Of a stretch of DNA of 64,000 bases, positions 1-7,898 are shown piece by piece. The notes under the pieces are model-generated. The model made no database searches and was not told the origin of the DNA. It worked only from the letters and a program-made list of their open reading frames with translations. The stretch is from Syntrophorhabdaceae bacterium (lineage in GTDB: Bacteria; Desulfobacterota; Syntrophorhabdia; Syntrophorhabdales; Syntrophorhabdaceae). The stretch's first letter is position 1, and the number at the start of each line of letters is the position of its first letter. The stretch covers positions 1 through 64,000 of the forward strand of contig JAOAGQ010000008.1 in the NCBI GenBank assembly GCA_026415675.1, given 5' to 3'. The translations under genes and the position numbers were made by a program.

Positions 1-19
1 AGATGTGTATAAGAGACAG
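1..19. other. Tn5/Nextera mosaic-end adapter remnant (sequencing artefact)
   Basis: The first 19 bases read AGATGTGTATAAGAGACAG, the transposase mosaic end used in Nextera libraries. It sits exactly at the contig edge and is not genomic DNA. The coding frame of the adjacent gene should not be extended through it. Confidence 0.95.
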
Positions 20-980
20 GTTTCCATCTTGTGCAGTTCTCCAGTAGGAGCCAGCACCTGGGGCCGGGGTACCGAGCCATGGCCATGAATTCTGACCAAT
101 ATAGGAAATACCTGATAGGAACATGGCGTTTGTCTTGTCGCCCTTCTTTTCTGGGATTATAGGGATTAAGCCTCTCAAGCCCACAACCCAAGCATCGAGG
201 GTCTCTGTAACTTCACTTGCTGAGGCTGCTGCTGCCGTATTACCTATCTTCTTCTCTTTGCCGTATACAGCACCGAGACCGAACTTCAGCATATCGGGGC
301 CGATCTTACCGCAGGCCTCACTCTGGAAGGCGATCTCAGCCTGGAAACCAGGCCAGCCTGTTCTTCCATAGGAGATGTTTGCGCCTGTTGCACCTTCCTG
401 GTTTGTCATCTGGATGATACCTATCATGGTGTTGAAGTTCTTGTTCCAGTTGTACCTGAAGGCGACCTGCTCGGGACGGATACCGCCGATACCGGATGTG
501 GATGTGTGGTCCCCTGCAGTGATGAATGCCCTTGAGTAGAGATCGAGAGTCTGGGCGAAGAACTTACCTACGAGGAGCTCTGCATTGGGCCAGTTCAATC
601 TAATTGCCGCATACTGGATCTGGGCGGCACCGAAGGCATTACCTGTATTTGTACCCCTGAAATCTACCTGTACAAAACCTGATGTCTTGGCACCCCATAC
701 ATCGGGACCTTTGCCGAGTAAATTGATCGTTGACTCGGCAGGGGAGAACCTGAACATACCGTTTTCTGCCTGGATATCCGTTGCATTAGGTCTTGATTCT
801 CTACCCCATGTTCCGTGTACGATTGCGCCGTCATTGGCCGCTGTCCTTGAGAAATAGCCGAAGTTGAAGTTCGCCGCACCACCTACGGTTAGGTCAAACC
901 TGCTTGATACGCTTCCTGCATAGCTCATAACGGGCATGGCAAGAAAGAGCGCAAGCACAAAAACAATAATTCTCTTCATT
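20..980 (-). CDS. Porin-like outer membrane beta-barrel protein, 3' end missing
   Basis: A reading frame on the minus strand starts at ATG 980 and stays open to the adapter at base 19, so about 320 residues are present and the C terminus is lost at the contig edge. It starts with a clear Sec signal peptide (MKRIIVFVLALFLAMPVMS, then YA-G). The rest is rich in Gly, Asn, aromatic and alternating residues, with many short strand-like segments and few Cys, as expected for an outer membrane barrel. Phrases such as VQVDFRG, LLVGKFFAQT and VAFRYNW recall porins of Desulfobacterota. A strong Shine-Dalgarno (AGGAGG) lies just upstream and a consensus promoter at 1072-1100. The substrate is unknown. 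The porin assignment rests on composition and the signal peptide, not on a specific motif. Confidence 0.7.
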
Positions 981-1071
981 CCTACCTCCTTTTTATAGAT
1001 TTTAAACTTCCTTTCCTCTGATAACCTCAAAATATTATCTCTCACCTCCTTTATTAAAGATTTTTAATCTC

Positions 1072-1100
1072 TTTATAGCAACGGAGAGAAAAGTTGTCAA
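1072..1100 (-). promoter_or_regulatory. Sigma-70 promoter of the porin-like gene
   Basis: On the minus strand, TTGACA (1095-1100) is separated by 17 bases from TATAAA (1072-1077). The predicted start near 1065 gives a 5' leader of about 85 bases before the ATG at 980. A near-consensus promoter fits an abundant porin. Confidence 0.75.
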
Positions 1101-1118
1101 GAAAAAAATTAAAAAAAA

Positions 1119-2129
1119 TTAAGATTTGAGTTTAAAAAGCCTCCTTGCATTCCCTTCGAAGATTGCATGTCTTTCTTCAGGGGTGATATCGAGCCTCTCT
1201 ATGATCTCTATCGTCCATCTGATATAGGCTGAACCCCTCTCAGGGTCAAAGGGGGAGTCGGAGCCAAAGAGCACGTGATCTACCCCGAAGAAGGCAAGGC
1301 CACATTTCGTTGCAGGCATGGAGCCGAAGACCGCTGTATCCCCGTAGAACATCTTGAAATAGTCGTATGGTCTTTTTTTCAAGGATTTCAATAATTGGGT
1401 ATAATCCACGTCCGATGTCCTTGTGCCGAGCTGGTCCCAGCCGGGGCCCACCCTCCCCTCGAAATAGGGCACCATCCCTCCCAGATGGTGGGTGATAATC
1501 TTTATATCGGGGTGTCTGTCAAATAACCCTGCAAAGACAAGGTGTGCCATGGCAACGCTCGTCTCATAGGGCCAGCCGAAGGTCCACCAGATTTCATAGT
1601 GGCTCTTCGTCTCGCTCTTATAGTCGGGGAAGTCTGCCCCCCTTGCAGGATGGAGAAGGATGGGGAGGTCAAAATCTGCCATTAGGTCGAACAAAGGCAT
1701 GGTCTCGGGCTTATCGAGGGGTCTACCGTTTACATTACTGAATACCTGGACACCTACGGCCCCGAGTTCTTTTATCGCCCTCTGTGCCTCCTTTAATAAC
1801 CCTTCCGGGTCATTCATGGGAAGGGATGCGATAAATCCAGGGAAACGCTCAGGGTATTTGTTTACAAGCTCTGCCATACCGTCATTTGCGATCCTTGCCA
1901 TCTCCGTTGAGATAGGGGGTGGGCCAAAGGCCTCGATCGGGGGGGCCCCAAGGCATATGACCTGCACATATTCATCGAACATATCCATGATGCGGAACCT
2001 TTCATCAAGGTCAACGATGCAGGGTATCGCCCTCACCCTCTTGTGCATATCCTTGCCACTGGGGAGAACCTCAACCATCTTATCGAAATACACCTTAGGA
2101 AATATGTGATTCACAACATCGATCTTCAT
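1119..2129 (-). CDS. Amidohydrolase family 2 protein (ACMSD-like TIM barrel)
   Basis: A 336-residue protein of the amidohydrolase_2 family, which includes aminocarboxymuconate-semialdehyde decarboxylase and gamma-resorcylate decarboxylase. Family signatures are an N-terminal metal motif (here D4-V-V-N-H8-I-F-P), LLHPARG near residue 157, ITHHLGGMVPYFEGR near 215 and the metal-binding FGSDSPFD near 290. The usual HxH pair of the first strand reads V-N-H, so the first metal His is replaced; some family members show this. The substrate cannot be read from the sequence. Decarboxylation or hydrolysis of an aromatic or cyclic acid is possible. It stands alone behind its own promoter, between the porin-like gene and tRNA-Phe. 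An AGGAGG lies 12 bases before the ATG, which is long spacing. Confidence 0.8.
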   Translation of the reverse strand: MKIDVVNHIFPKVYFDKMVEVLPSGKDMHKRVRAIPCIVDLDERFRIMDMFDEYVQVICLGAPPIEAFGPPPISTEMARIANDGMAELVNKYPERFPGFIASLPMNDPEGLLKEAQRAIKELGAVGVQVFSNVNGRPLDKPETMPLFDLMADFDLPILLHPARGADFPDYKSETKSHYEIWWTFGWPYETSVAMAHLVFAGLFDRHPDIKIITHHLGGMVPYFEGRVGPGWDQLGTRTSDVDYTQLLKSLKKRPYDYFKMFYGDTAVFGSMPATKCGLAFFGVDHVLFGSDSPFDPERGSAYIRWTIEIIERLDITPEERHAIFEGNARRLFKLKS

Positions 2130-2167
2130 AGCCCTATAAAACCTCCTCTTTTAAATTTGATTTCCAT

Positions 2168-2196
2168 AATTTAGCCCCCGATAAAAAGGCTGTCAA
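2168..2196 (-). promoter_or_regulatory. Promoter of the amidohydrolase gene
   Basis: On the minus strand TTGACA (2191-2196) is followed after 17 bases by TAAATT (2168-2173), four of six matches to the -10 consensus. It diverges from the tRNA-Phe promoter about 70 bases away. Confidence 0.6.
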
Positions 2197-2259
2197 CCTT
2201 AAAATTTATGTTGAAATCTCAAAGTCTATCCTGCATATAAATTCAAAGCCATATAAATC

Positions 2260-2288
2260 TTGACACATACGGTGAATTATGGTTTAAA
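2260..2288 (+). promoter_or_regulatory. Promoter of tRNA-Phe
   Basis: TTGACA at 2260-2265, a 17-base spacer and TTTAAA at 2283-2288. The predicted start falls within a few bases of the mature tRNA 5' end at 2298, as is common for single tRNA genes. Confidence 0.65.
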
Positions 2289-2297
2289 TTAAATCAT

Positions 2298-2370
2298 GCC
2301 GAGGTAGCTCAGTCGGTAGAGCAGGGGACTGAAAATCCCCGTGTCGGCAGTTCGATTCTGTCCCTCGGCA
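2298..2370 (+). tRNA. tRNA-Phe (anticodon GAA)
   Basis: A 73-base cloverleaf. The acceptor stem GCCGAGG (2298-2304) pairs with CCTCGGC (2363-2369), discriminator A2370. The D arm is GCTC..GAGC. The anticodon stem GGGGA/TCCCC encloses loop CTGAAAA with anticodon GAA. The T stem GGCAG/CTGTC (one G-U pair) encloses TTCGATT. CCA is not encoded. It is a single tRNA with its own promoter upstream of the dcw cluster. Confidence 0.96.
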
Positions 2371-2484
2371 TATCTAAAACCTTCCCAAAAAACTGTTAAA
2401 AAGACCCCAGAGAGAACCAAAAAAGTTATATCTCCGATTTCCCCTTCCATGTAGTTATTCCATTGAGAATACTATAAAAATATC

Positions 2485-2512
2485 TTGACAAAATTACCAG
2501 TTATAGTATAAA
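2485..2512 (+). promoter_or_regulatory. dcw cluster promoter (Pmra)
   Basis: TTGACA at 2485-2490, a 16-base spacer and TATAAA at 2507-2512. The predicted start near 2519 lies immediately before the MraZ-type repeats and 30 bases before mraZ. No other strong promoter is apparent before ftsZ, so this may drive the whole 16-kb cluster. Confidence 0.7.
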
Positions 2513-2521
2513 TGTGTGAAG

Positions 2522-2546
2522 TGGGATAACGTGTTATATGGTGGGA
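2522..2546 (+). promoter_or_regulatory. MraZ operator repeats
   Basis: TGGGA occurs at 2522-2526 and 2542-2546, with a degenerate copy TGTTA at 2532-2536, giving three boxes on an exact 10-base period. Known MraZ operators are TGGGN direct repeats spaced by 5 bases. The boxes lie just downstream of the promoter and the last one doubles as the mraZ ribosome binding region, so autoregulation by MraZ is likely. Confidence 0.65.
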
Positions 2547-2549
2547 TAA

Positions 2550-2990
2550 ATGTTTGAAGGAAGATATGCCTGCACGTTGGACGATAAAAACAGGGTGAGC
2601 ATCCCTGCTAAGTTCAGAGAGGTGCTCTCCGCCAATTACGACATGACCTTAAAACTCACAAACCTCGACGGGTGTATCGCCGCATATCCCTCAAGGGAAT
2701 GGCAGGCGATAAAGGAAAAGATATCGAACTTCGGGGCCATGAGAAAAGAGGCGAGGGCCTTTTTGAGGTATTACTATTCGAGCGTTACAGAATGTCAGAT
2801 AGACAGACTCGGCAGGATACTCATCCCCCAGACACTGAAGACCGATGCAGACATAAAAAAGAATGTAATGATTGTAGGTATAGACAAAAAGATAGAGATA
2901 TGGGCACTGGAAAGGTGGGAAGACCTGGTTAAAAGGGCAACGGCCGACCCTGATCAGGTGGCAGACATAGTCTCTGAACTTGGTCTTTGA
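2550..2990 (+). CDS. mraZ: Transcriptional regulator MraZ
   Basis: A 146-residue protein at the head of the dcw cluster. It contains two SpoVT-AbrB-like beta-barrel repeats: MFEGRYACTLDDKNRVSIP at 1-19 and a second with QIDRLGRILIPQ near residues 81-92. MraZ binds TGGGN repeats upstream of its own gene and represses the cluster; such repeats are visible at 2522-2546. The length is normal. The start ATG is preceded by GGTGGG, which is also the last operator box. The stop TGA overlaps the rsmH start. Confidence 0.96.
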   Translation: MFEGRYACTLDDKNRVSIPAKFREVLSANYDMTLKLTNLDGCIAAYPSREWQAIKEKISNFGAMRKEARAFLRYYYSSVTECQIDRLGRILIPQTLKTDADIKKNVMIVGIDKKIEIWALERWEDLVKRATADPDQVADIVSELGL

Positions 2991-3856
2991 TGGATGTTAT
3001 CCATACACCTGTTCTCCTTGAGGAAGTAACAGCGAACATCATAAAAGACGATACAGAATTGCTTGTCGATGCAACAGTGGGAGGTGCAGGCCATTCTTAT
3101 CACATACTTGAGAAACACAGGGACATAAGACTCATAGGTATTGATATGGATGAGGTGGCCCTTGAGGTGGCCAGGGAAAAATTATCAGGATTTAAGGAGA
3201 GGGTAAGGCTTATAAGGGGAAATTTCAAGGATTTAAAGGGGCTACTTCAAGGACACGGGATATACGGTTTTGATGCGATAATATTCGACCTTGGTATATC
3301 TACCTTTCAGATTATGGGAAGAAGGGGATTCAGTTTCCACGATGATGTGTTTATGGACATGAGGATGGACATAAGAGAGAAGACAACAGGGTACGATGTG
3401 GTAAATTTTTACGATTTTAAAAGGCTTCTCTCGATCATAAGGGACTATGGAGAGGAGAGGAAGGCCCATAAGATAGCAAAGGCGATTGTGGAGGCAAGAA
3501 AGATAAAACCCATAAATACCTCATATGAACTGGGTCACATCGTATCGAGGGTAAAGAGAAAAACGGGGAAAATCCACCCTGCGACAAAAACATTTCAGGC
3601 CATAAGGATAGAGGTAAACAGGGAACTGGAAAACTTAAGAGAAGGCCTTCTCGGGGCTATAGAGATGCTGAACAAAGGGGGTAGGATAGGGGTAATCTCC
3701 TTTCACTCCCTGGAGGACAGAATCGTAAAGAATACTTTTAAAGACTCCCCATCCCTGGTTGTGATCACAAAAAAGCCTATCACACCAGGGAGGGAGGAAA
3801 TTGCGAGGAATCCCAATGCGAGGAGCGCAAAACTCAGAGTGGCGGAAAAACTATAG
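2990..3856 (+). CDS. rsmH: 16S rRNA (cytosine(1402)-N(4))-methyltransferase RsmH
   Basis: A 288-residue SAM-dependent methyltransferase (MraW) that modifies C1402 in the decoding site of 16S rRNA. It starts with HTPVLLEEV; the SAM-binding loop is DATVGGAGHS near residues 26-35, and FDLGIST and VISFHSLEDR are diagnostic. The ATG at 2990 overlaps the mraZ stop (TGATG), which implies translational coupling; a TTG three bases earlier is an unlikely alternative. It is the second gene of the cluster as usual. Confidence 0.95.
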   Translation: MDVIHTPVLLEEVTANIIKDDTELLVDATVGGAGHSYHILEKHRDIRLIGIDMDEVALEVAREKLSGFKERVRLIRGNFKDLKGLLQGHGIYGFDAIIFDLGISTFQIMGRRGFSFHDDVFMDMRMDIREKTTGYDVVNFYDFKRLLSIIRDYGEERKAHKIAKAIVEARKIKPINTSYELGHIVSRVKRKTGKIHPATKTFQAIRIEVNRELENLREGLLGAIEMLNKGGRIGVISFHSLEDRIVKNTFKDSPSLVVITKKPITPGREEIARNPNARSAKLRVAEKL

Positions 3857-3866
3857 AGGGAACGGA

Positions 3867-4172
3867 ATGGAAAGGATCGCCGTCTCGGTGAGAAGAAGTA
3901 AGAGGGAGCATGAGTATGGATTCTCCATCCTGATGGTTTTTCTTGCCCTTTTTTTATATCTCATCACCTCGTTCTATCTTAAAGGGGCATACAATGAGGC
4001 GAGGGAAAGATACATGGAGGCGTTAAAGGCACAGAAAATCCTTACAGAGATGAACGATGAGTTGAGAACGAAAAAATCGGTGATAACACAGAGGAGGTTT
4101 CTCGAGTTACAGGCCGGGGAGCGCCTCGGTTTGAGACATGCGAAAGAGGAAGAGGTTCTTGTATCGAGATGA
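3867..4172 (+). CDS. ftsL: Cell division protein FtsL (FtsL/FtsB-like)
   Basis: A 101-residue bitopic membrane protein between rsmH and the ftsI slot, the usual place of ftsL. A basic N terminus (VSVRRSKREHEYG) is followed by one transmembrane segment (SILMVFLALFLYLITSFYL) and a coiled-coil-like outer region with heptads, ending in LELQAGERLGLRHAKEEEV, typical of FtsL. FtsL forms a complex with FtsB and FtsQ that activates FtsWI. ATG 3867 has a GAGGGAACGG ribosome site; an upstream in-frame ATG at 3801 lies inside rsmH and is less likely. The gene overlaps the next by ATGA. Confidence 0.8.
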   Translation: MERIAVSVRRSKREHEYGFSILMVFLALFLYLITSFYLKGAYNEARERYMEALKAQKILTEMNDELRTKKSVITQRRFLELQAGERLGLRHAKEEEVLVSR

Positions 4173-5068
4173 ACAAAAGGGCTAACAGGAAGGCCTTTTT
4201 TGTCTGTATATCGATTTTTTTGGTTTACCTTTGGGTGGGGATGGGGCTTTATGAACGGTCTATATGGCAGAGGAACGCCTACGAGGGAAAGATAGGGGCA
4301 TCAAATATGGGTATGAATCTTAAAAGCGATATAAAAAAAGACGAAAAGAAAGAGATAGAACCTCTTACAACCAAAGTGGAGAAAGAGGGGGCTCGAGAGA
4401 GAAAACTGGTACGGAAAGAAGGGGGAGCAGAAATGGTAGAACCTTCTTATCTGATTTCCGTACCCTTTGTTCTTTTCGCTATAAAACAGAATCTACTCGA
4501 GAAGGATAGTCTTATACCCTCGAAAAAGGATGGCCCCAATAATATTTTAAGCTGGAAGAGGCCCCTCGATATTCTAAGAGAGAGAGACGATGAAGGTCTT
4601 ATAAACATCTCAAAGACAATAGGCTTAAAGAATATGGTTCGCCTTCTGAGAGAGGAAGGAGTGGAGGTGGAGGAGGGACTTTCCCCTGGAGAGATCATGT
4701 TGGGAAGGGGTTATGTGATCGAGAGGAATAAACTTCTGGGGCTATACAATAAATATGTAGGGGATGAGTACAGAAGCCTCTTTCCATATTCCTCAGGGAA
4801 TATGACGATAAGCAAAAAAGGAGGGGGATTCGAACTTGTCTCCTTAAAGGTTTTCCCCCAAGATGAAGGGGAACACAGGATAGACGGTTGGTATATGCCT
4901 GATGTGAGGGGGCTTCCATTGAAGACCGCCCTTGAGAGGCTCACCAATTATACGGATAACATAAGGATATACGGGTTCGGTATTGTGCAGGATCAGTTCC
5001 CAAAACCACAGGATAGGGTCTTACCCGATACGGTATGTATATTATACGGGAAAGGGGAAGGGAGATGA
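4169..5068 (+). CDS. Degenerate FtsI-like protein with PASTA domain (pseudo-transpeptidase)
   Basis: This gene occupies the ftsI/pbpB slot between ftsL and murE but encodes only 299 residues instead of about 550-650. Visible parts: cytoplasmic basic N terminus; transmembrane anchor around 9-26; a charged Lys/Glu-rich linker (40-90) where the pedestal domain should be; a segment 91-200 that aligns by eye with a transpeptidase core; and a PASTA domain from about 243 (MPDVRGLPLKTALERL) to the end. The catalytic motifs are gone: the EPGSTFK region reads E91-P-S-Y94-L-I-S97, so the active Ser is Tyr and the Lys is Ser. The SSN motif aligns to R139-D-D141. No clear KTG is seen, only KKGGG at 216-220. 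LGRGYVIERNKLLGLYNKY near 178 matches the conserved GxG..TPLQLA.AY helix. Overlap with ftsL (ATGA) and the uninterrupted frame argue that it is expressed. It may be a structural partner of the ftsW-slot protein. The alignment is manual. Confidence 0.7.
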   Translation: MNKRANRKAFFVCISIFLVYLWVGMGLYERSIWQRNAYEGKIGASNMGMNLKSDIKKDEKKEIEPLTTKVEKEGARERKLVRKEGGAEMVEPSYLISVPFVLFAIKQNLLEKDSLIPSKKDGPNNILSWKRPLDILRERDDEGLINISKTIGLKNMVRLLREEGVEVEEGLSPGEIMLGRGYVIERNKLLGLYNKYVGDEYRSLFPYSSGNMTISKKGGGFELVSLKVFPQDEGEHRIDGWYMPDVRGLPLKTALERLTNYTDNIRIYGFGIVQDQFPKPQDRVLPDTVCILYGKGEGR

Positions 5069-5085
5069 TGTTACCTCTCTTTTTT
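5058..5085 (+). terminator. Weak terminator or attenuator between the ftsI-slot gene and murE
   Basis: AAGGGAG (5058-5064) can pair with CTCTCTT (5075-5081), with one G-U pair and a 10-base loop. The stem is followed by a run of T to 5085. It overlaps the stop codon at 5066-5068. The stem is short, so partial termination at most is expected. Confidence 0.3.
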
Positions 5086-5102
5086 CGGGGAGTTAAAGGG
5101 GT

Positions 5103-6557
5103 ATGATGAAACTGAAAGAGCTCATACACGAGCTTCCCTACACAAGCATCGAGGGGGATCCTGATATAGATATCTCAAAAATAACCAAGGATTCCCGGGA
5201 AGTAGAGGAAGGGACCCTCTTTTTTGTAACCGGCAGCAACAAACTCTTCATAGAGGATGCGAAGAAAAGAGGTGCCTATGGGGTTGTAAGTAGTGAAAAG
5301 ATCAATATACCTTTTAAGTGTTCTATCATCACAGAAGACCCTGCGTATATGCTGGGCCATGTGGCATCGAGGTTCTTTGGTTATCCCTCAAGGGATATGT
5401 TCGTTGTCGGTATTACAGGTACCAACGGGAAGACGACAACAAGCTACCTCACCGAATCCATCCTGAAGGCAGGGGGAAAAAAGACAGGCCTTATAGGTAC
5501 CATAGCCTATCGTTTCAACGGGGAGGTAAGAAAGGCGGATAATACAACGCCAGGGGCGGAGACGCTCCACGGTCTACTGAAAGAGATGAGGGATTACGGT
5601 GTTGAGGATGTGGTTATGGAAGTTTCATCCCATGCCCTTGACCAGAAGAGGGTGGAGGGGATAGACTTCGATGTAGGGATATTCACAAACTTAACCCACG
5701 ACCATCTCGATTATCATCAAACGATAGAAAATTACATGAAGGCGAAGAGGCTTCTTTTTACATACCATCTCGATAGGAGTAAAAAGGCTGATAAATGGGC
5801 GATTTTAAACCTCGATGACCCCTATGTAGAGGCGATGAAGCCCGAAGGACATATAAAGACATTCTACTACAGTATCGAAAAAAAGGCCCATGCCCATCTT
5901 TTGGCCTATGAAGAGTCGATAGAGGGACTGAAATTAAAGATCTCCCTCATCGGTCATACCCTTTCTGCCTTATCCCCCCTCATAGGCATATTCAACGCCT
6001 CAAACATCCTCGCCTCATCCCTTGCCGGCTATGCAGCAGGTATACCTTTTGAGATGATTGTAAAGGGTATAGAGACCTTGCCAGGTGTGCCTGGTAGACT
6101 TGAGAGGGTAAAAAATGATAAGGGTATCTCTGTCTTTGTCGATTACGCCCACACCCCCGATGCCCTGAAAAACGTCCTTACCTTATTATCCCGTCTTAAG
6201 AAGGGCAGACTCATTGTGGTATTCGGATGCGGGGGGGATAGGGATAGGGCAAAAAGACCTTTGATGGGCGAGATCGCTACAAGGTACGGTGATCTTGTGA
6301 TCATCACATCGGATAATCCCCGAAGGGAAGACCCGGAAAAGATCATAGAGGAGATCAAAAAAGGGGTAAGGGGCAACAATTTTAAGGTGCTGGTCGACAG
6401 AAGGGAGGCAATCAAAGAGGGTCTAAATCTTACGGGTGAAAAAGATGTACTCCTTGTTGCAGGGAAGGGCCATGAGGACTACCAGATCATAGGGGAGAAG
6501 GTGTTCCCTTTCAGCGACCAGGAAACGATAAGGGAAATTTTGTCATGTGGTCTATAG
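5103..6557 (+). CDS. murE: UDP-N-acetylmuramoyl-tripeptide ligase MurE (meso-DAP type)
   Basis: A 484-residue Mur ligase that adds the third stem residue to UDP-MurNAc-L-Ala-D-Glu in the cytoplasm. The ATP P-loop GITGTNGKTTT is near residues 101-111. The substrate motif DNPRREDP near residue 404 is the DNPRxEDP signature of meso-diaminopimelate-adding enzymes. The length is normal. Two adjacent ATG codons (5103, 5106) are possible starts; the AAGGGG at 5096-5101 favours the second. The 3' end overlaps murF by 13 bases. All catalytic motifs appear intact, in contrast to the upstream ftsI-slot gene. Confidence 0.96.
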   Translation: MMKLKELIHELPYTSIEGDPDIDISKITKDSREVEEGTLFFVTGSNKLFIEDAKKRGAYGVVSSEKINIPFKCSIITEDPAYMLGHVASRFFGYPSRDMFVVGITGTNGKTTTSYLTESILKAGGKKTGLIGTIAYRFNGEVRKADNTTPGAETLHGLLKEMRDYGVEDVVMEVSSHALDQKRVEGIDFDVGIFTNLTHDHLDYHQTIENYMKAKRLLFTYHLDRSKKADKWAILNLDDPYVEAMKPEGHIKTFYYSIEKKAHAHLLAYEESIEGLKLKISLIGHTLSALSPLIGIFNASNILASSLAGYAAGIPFEMIVKGIETLPGVPGRLERVKNDKGISVFVDYAHTPDALKNVLTLLSRLKKGRLIVVFGCGGDRDRAKRPLMGEIATRYGDLVIITSDNPRREDPEKIIEEIKKGVRGNNFKVLVDRREAIKEGLNLTGEKDVLLVAGKGHEDYQIIGEKVFPFSDQETIREILSCGL

Positions 6558-7897
6558 AGGAGATTGTAAAGGCAGTAAATGGGATAGTTATAACCGTGGA
6601 ACAGGAAACATTTACCGGGATCTCAACCGATTCAAGGACCATAAAGGAAGGAGAGTTGTTCATACCTTTGAAGGGGGAGAGGTTTGACGGTCACGATTAT
6701 CTGGAAGGGGCCTACGCAAGGTCAAGAGGGGGGGTATTATGTGAAAAAAGCCAGGCCAAAAAGGCAGAGGGTATAAAGGGAACGGTAGTCCTTGTGGAGG
6801 ATACCCTCGATGCCCTCCTTGCCCTCGCAAAAAAGAGGAGAGAGAAAATAGATACCCCCTGTGTCGGTATAACAGGGAGTAACGGGAAGACAACGACGAA
6901 AGAGCTCCTTGTGAATATGACAAAGAGGGCTTTTTTCGTTCACTTCAACGAAAAGAACTACAACAATTTAATCGGGGTACCAAAGAGTATCCTCTCAATG
7001 GAAAAAAGGCCGGATCTATCGATTTTTGAGCTGGGGACAAATAGTAGAGGGGAGATAAGACGCCTCGCGGAGGTGGTAAAACCGGATGTGTCGCTTATCA
7101 CAAACATCAATCCTTCCCACCTCGAGGGCTTATCCGATATAAAAGGTATCCTTGAAGAGAAACTCGACCTGTTTAGGTTTACCGTGGAGGGAGGCCTGAT
7201 CCTTATAAATATGGACGATCCCCACCTCTCTTCGGTCGGTTATGATGACAGGCATAAAGCGGCAACATACAGTATGGAAAGACCTGCCGATTTTACTTTA
7301 GCCGTTGAAGAACATCTCGGATGGAATGGCTATGTACTCTCCTTAACCCATAAACATAAAAAGATTAAGGCAAAGACCTCCCTTCTCGGTAAACATAACC
7401 TTTATAACATCCTCGCCGCTTATGCCATAGCCTGTTCTGTTGAGACGCCCCAGCATGAGATAGAAGAAGGCATAGAGACCTTTGAGCCCTATGATATGAG
7501 GTTCAGGCCTGTTAAAACGAAAAGAGGTTACCTCCTGGTAGATGATACATACAACGCAAACCCCTCCTCTGTAAAATGGGCAGTAAAGACCATAACGGAG
7601 CTTCCCTGTCAAGGGAAAAGGATTGTCGTTCTTGGGGACATGAAAGAACTCGGGAGCCACACAGGGTACTACCACAGGGAAGTTATAGATTTTTTAAAAG
7701 GTTCAGGAATTGATGGGGTCTTTTTAACAGGGGAAGAGATGGGTAAGGTGTACGATAAAGGGAAGGGAATGCTCTATTTTGAGGATAAAAAAGAACTGAT
7801 AAGACACGTTCTGGAAAAAATCGAGGATGGAGATGTGGTCCTTGTGAAGGGTTCGAGGGCAGAACGGATGGATGAAATAGTGGAGGCCCTTAAATAG
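6545..7897 (+). CDS. murF: UDP-N-acetylmuramoyl-tripeptide--D-alanyl-D-alanine ligase MurF
   Basis: A 450-residue Mur ligase that adds D-Ala-D-Ala to the UDP-MurNAc-tripeptide. P-loop [13 protein letters not shown] is near residue 108. [11 protein letters not shown] and [12 protein letters not shown] are MurF signatures. It overlaps the end of murE by 13 bases and sits one base before mraY, consistent with a coupled operon. Length and motifs are normal. Confidence 0.96.
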   Translation: MWSIEEIVKAVNGIVITVEQETFTGISTDSRTIKEGELFIPLKGERFDGHDYLEGAYARSRGGVLCEKSQAKKAEGIKGTVVLVEDTLDALLALAKKRREKIDTPCVGITGSNGKTTTKELLVNMTKRAFFVHFNEKNYNNLIGVPKSILSMEKRPDLSIFELGTNSRGEIRRLAEVVKPDVSLITNINPSHLEGLSDIKGILEEKLDLFRFTVEGGLILINMDDPHLSSVGYDDRHKAATYSMERPADFTLAVEEHLGWNGYVLSLTHKHKKIKAKTSLLGKHNLYNILAAYAIACSVETPQHEIEEGIETFEPYDMRFRPVKTKRGYLLVDDTYNANPSSVKWAVKTITELPCQGKRIVVLGDMKELGSHTGYYHREVIDFLKGSGIDGVFLTGEEMGKVYDKGKGMLYFEDKKELIRHVLEKIEDGDVVLVKGSRAERMDEIVEALK

Positions 7898-7898
7898 C

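Noticed and set aside
4169-5068. Frameshifted or misassembled normal ftsI
   Set aside because: The frame is continuous from the anchor to PASTA, overlaps ftsL by ATGA, and neither adjacent frame shows transpeptidase motifs. The loss is accompanied by substitutions at the active residues, not just deletion.
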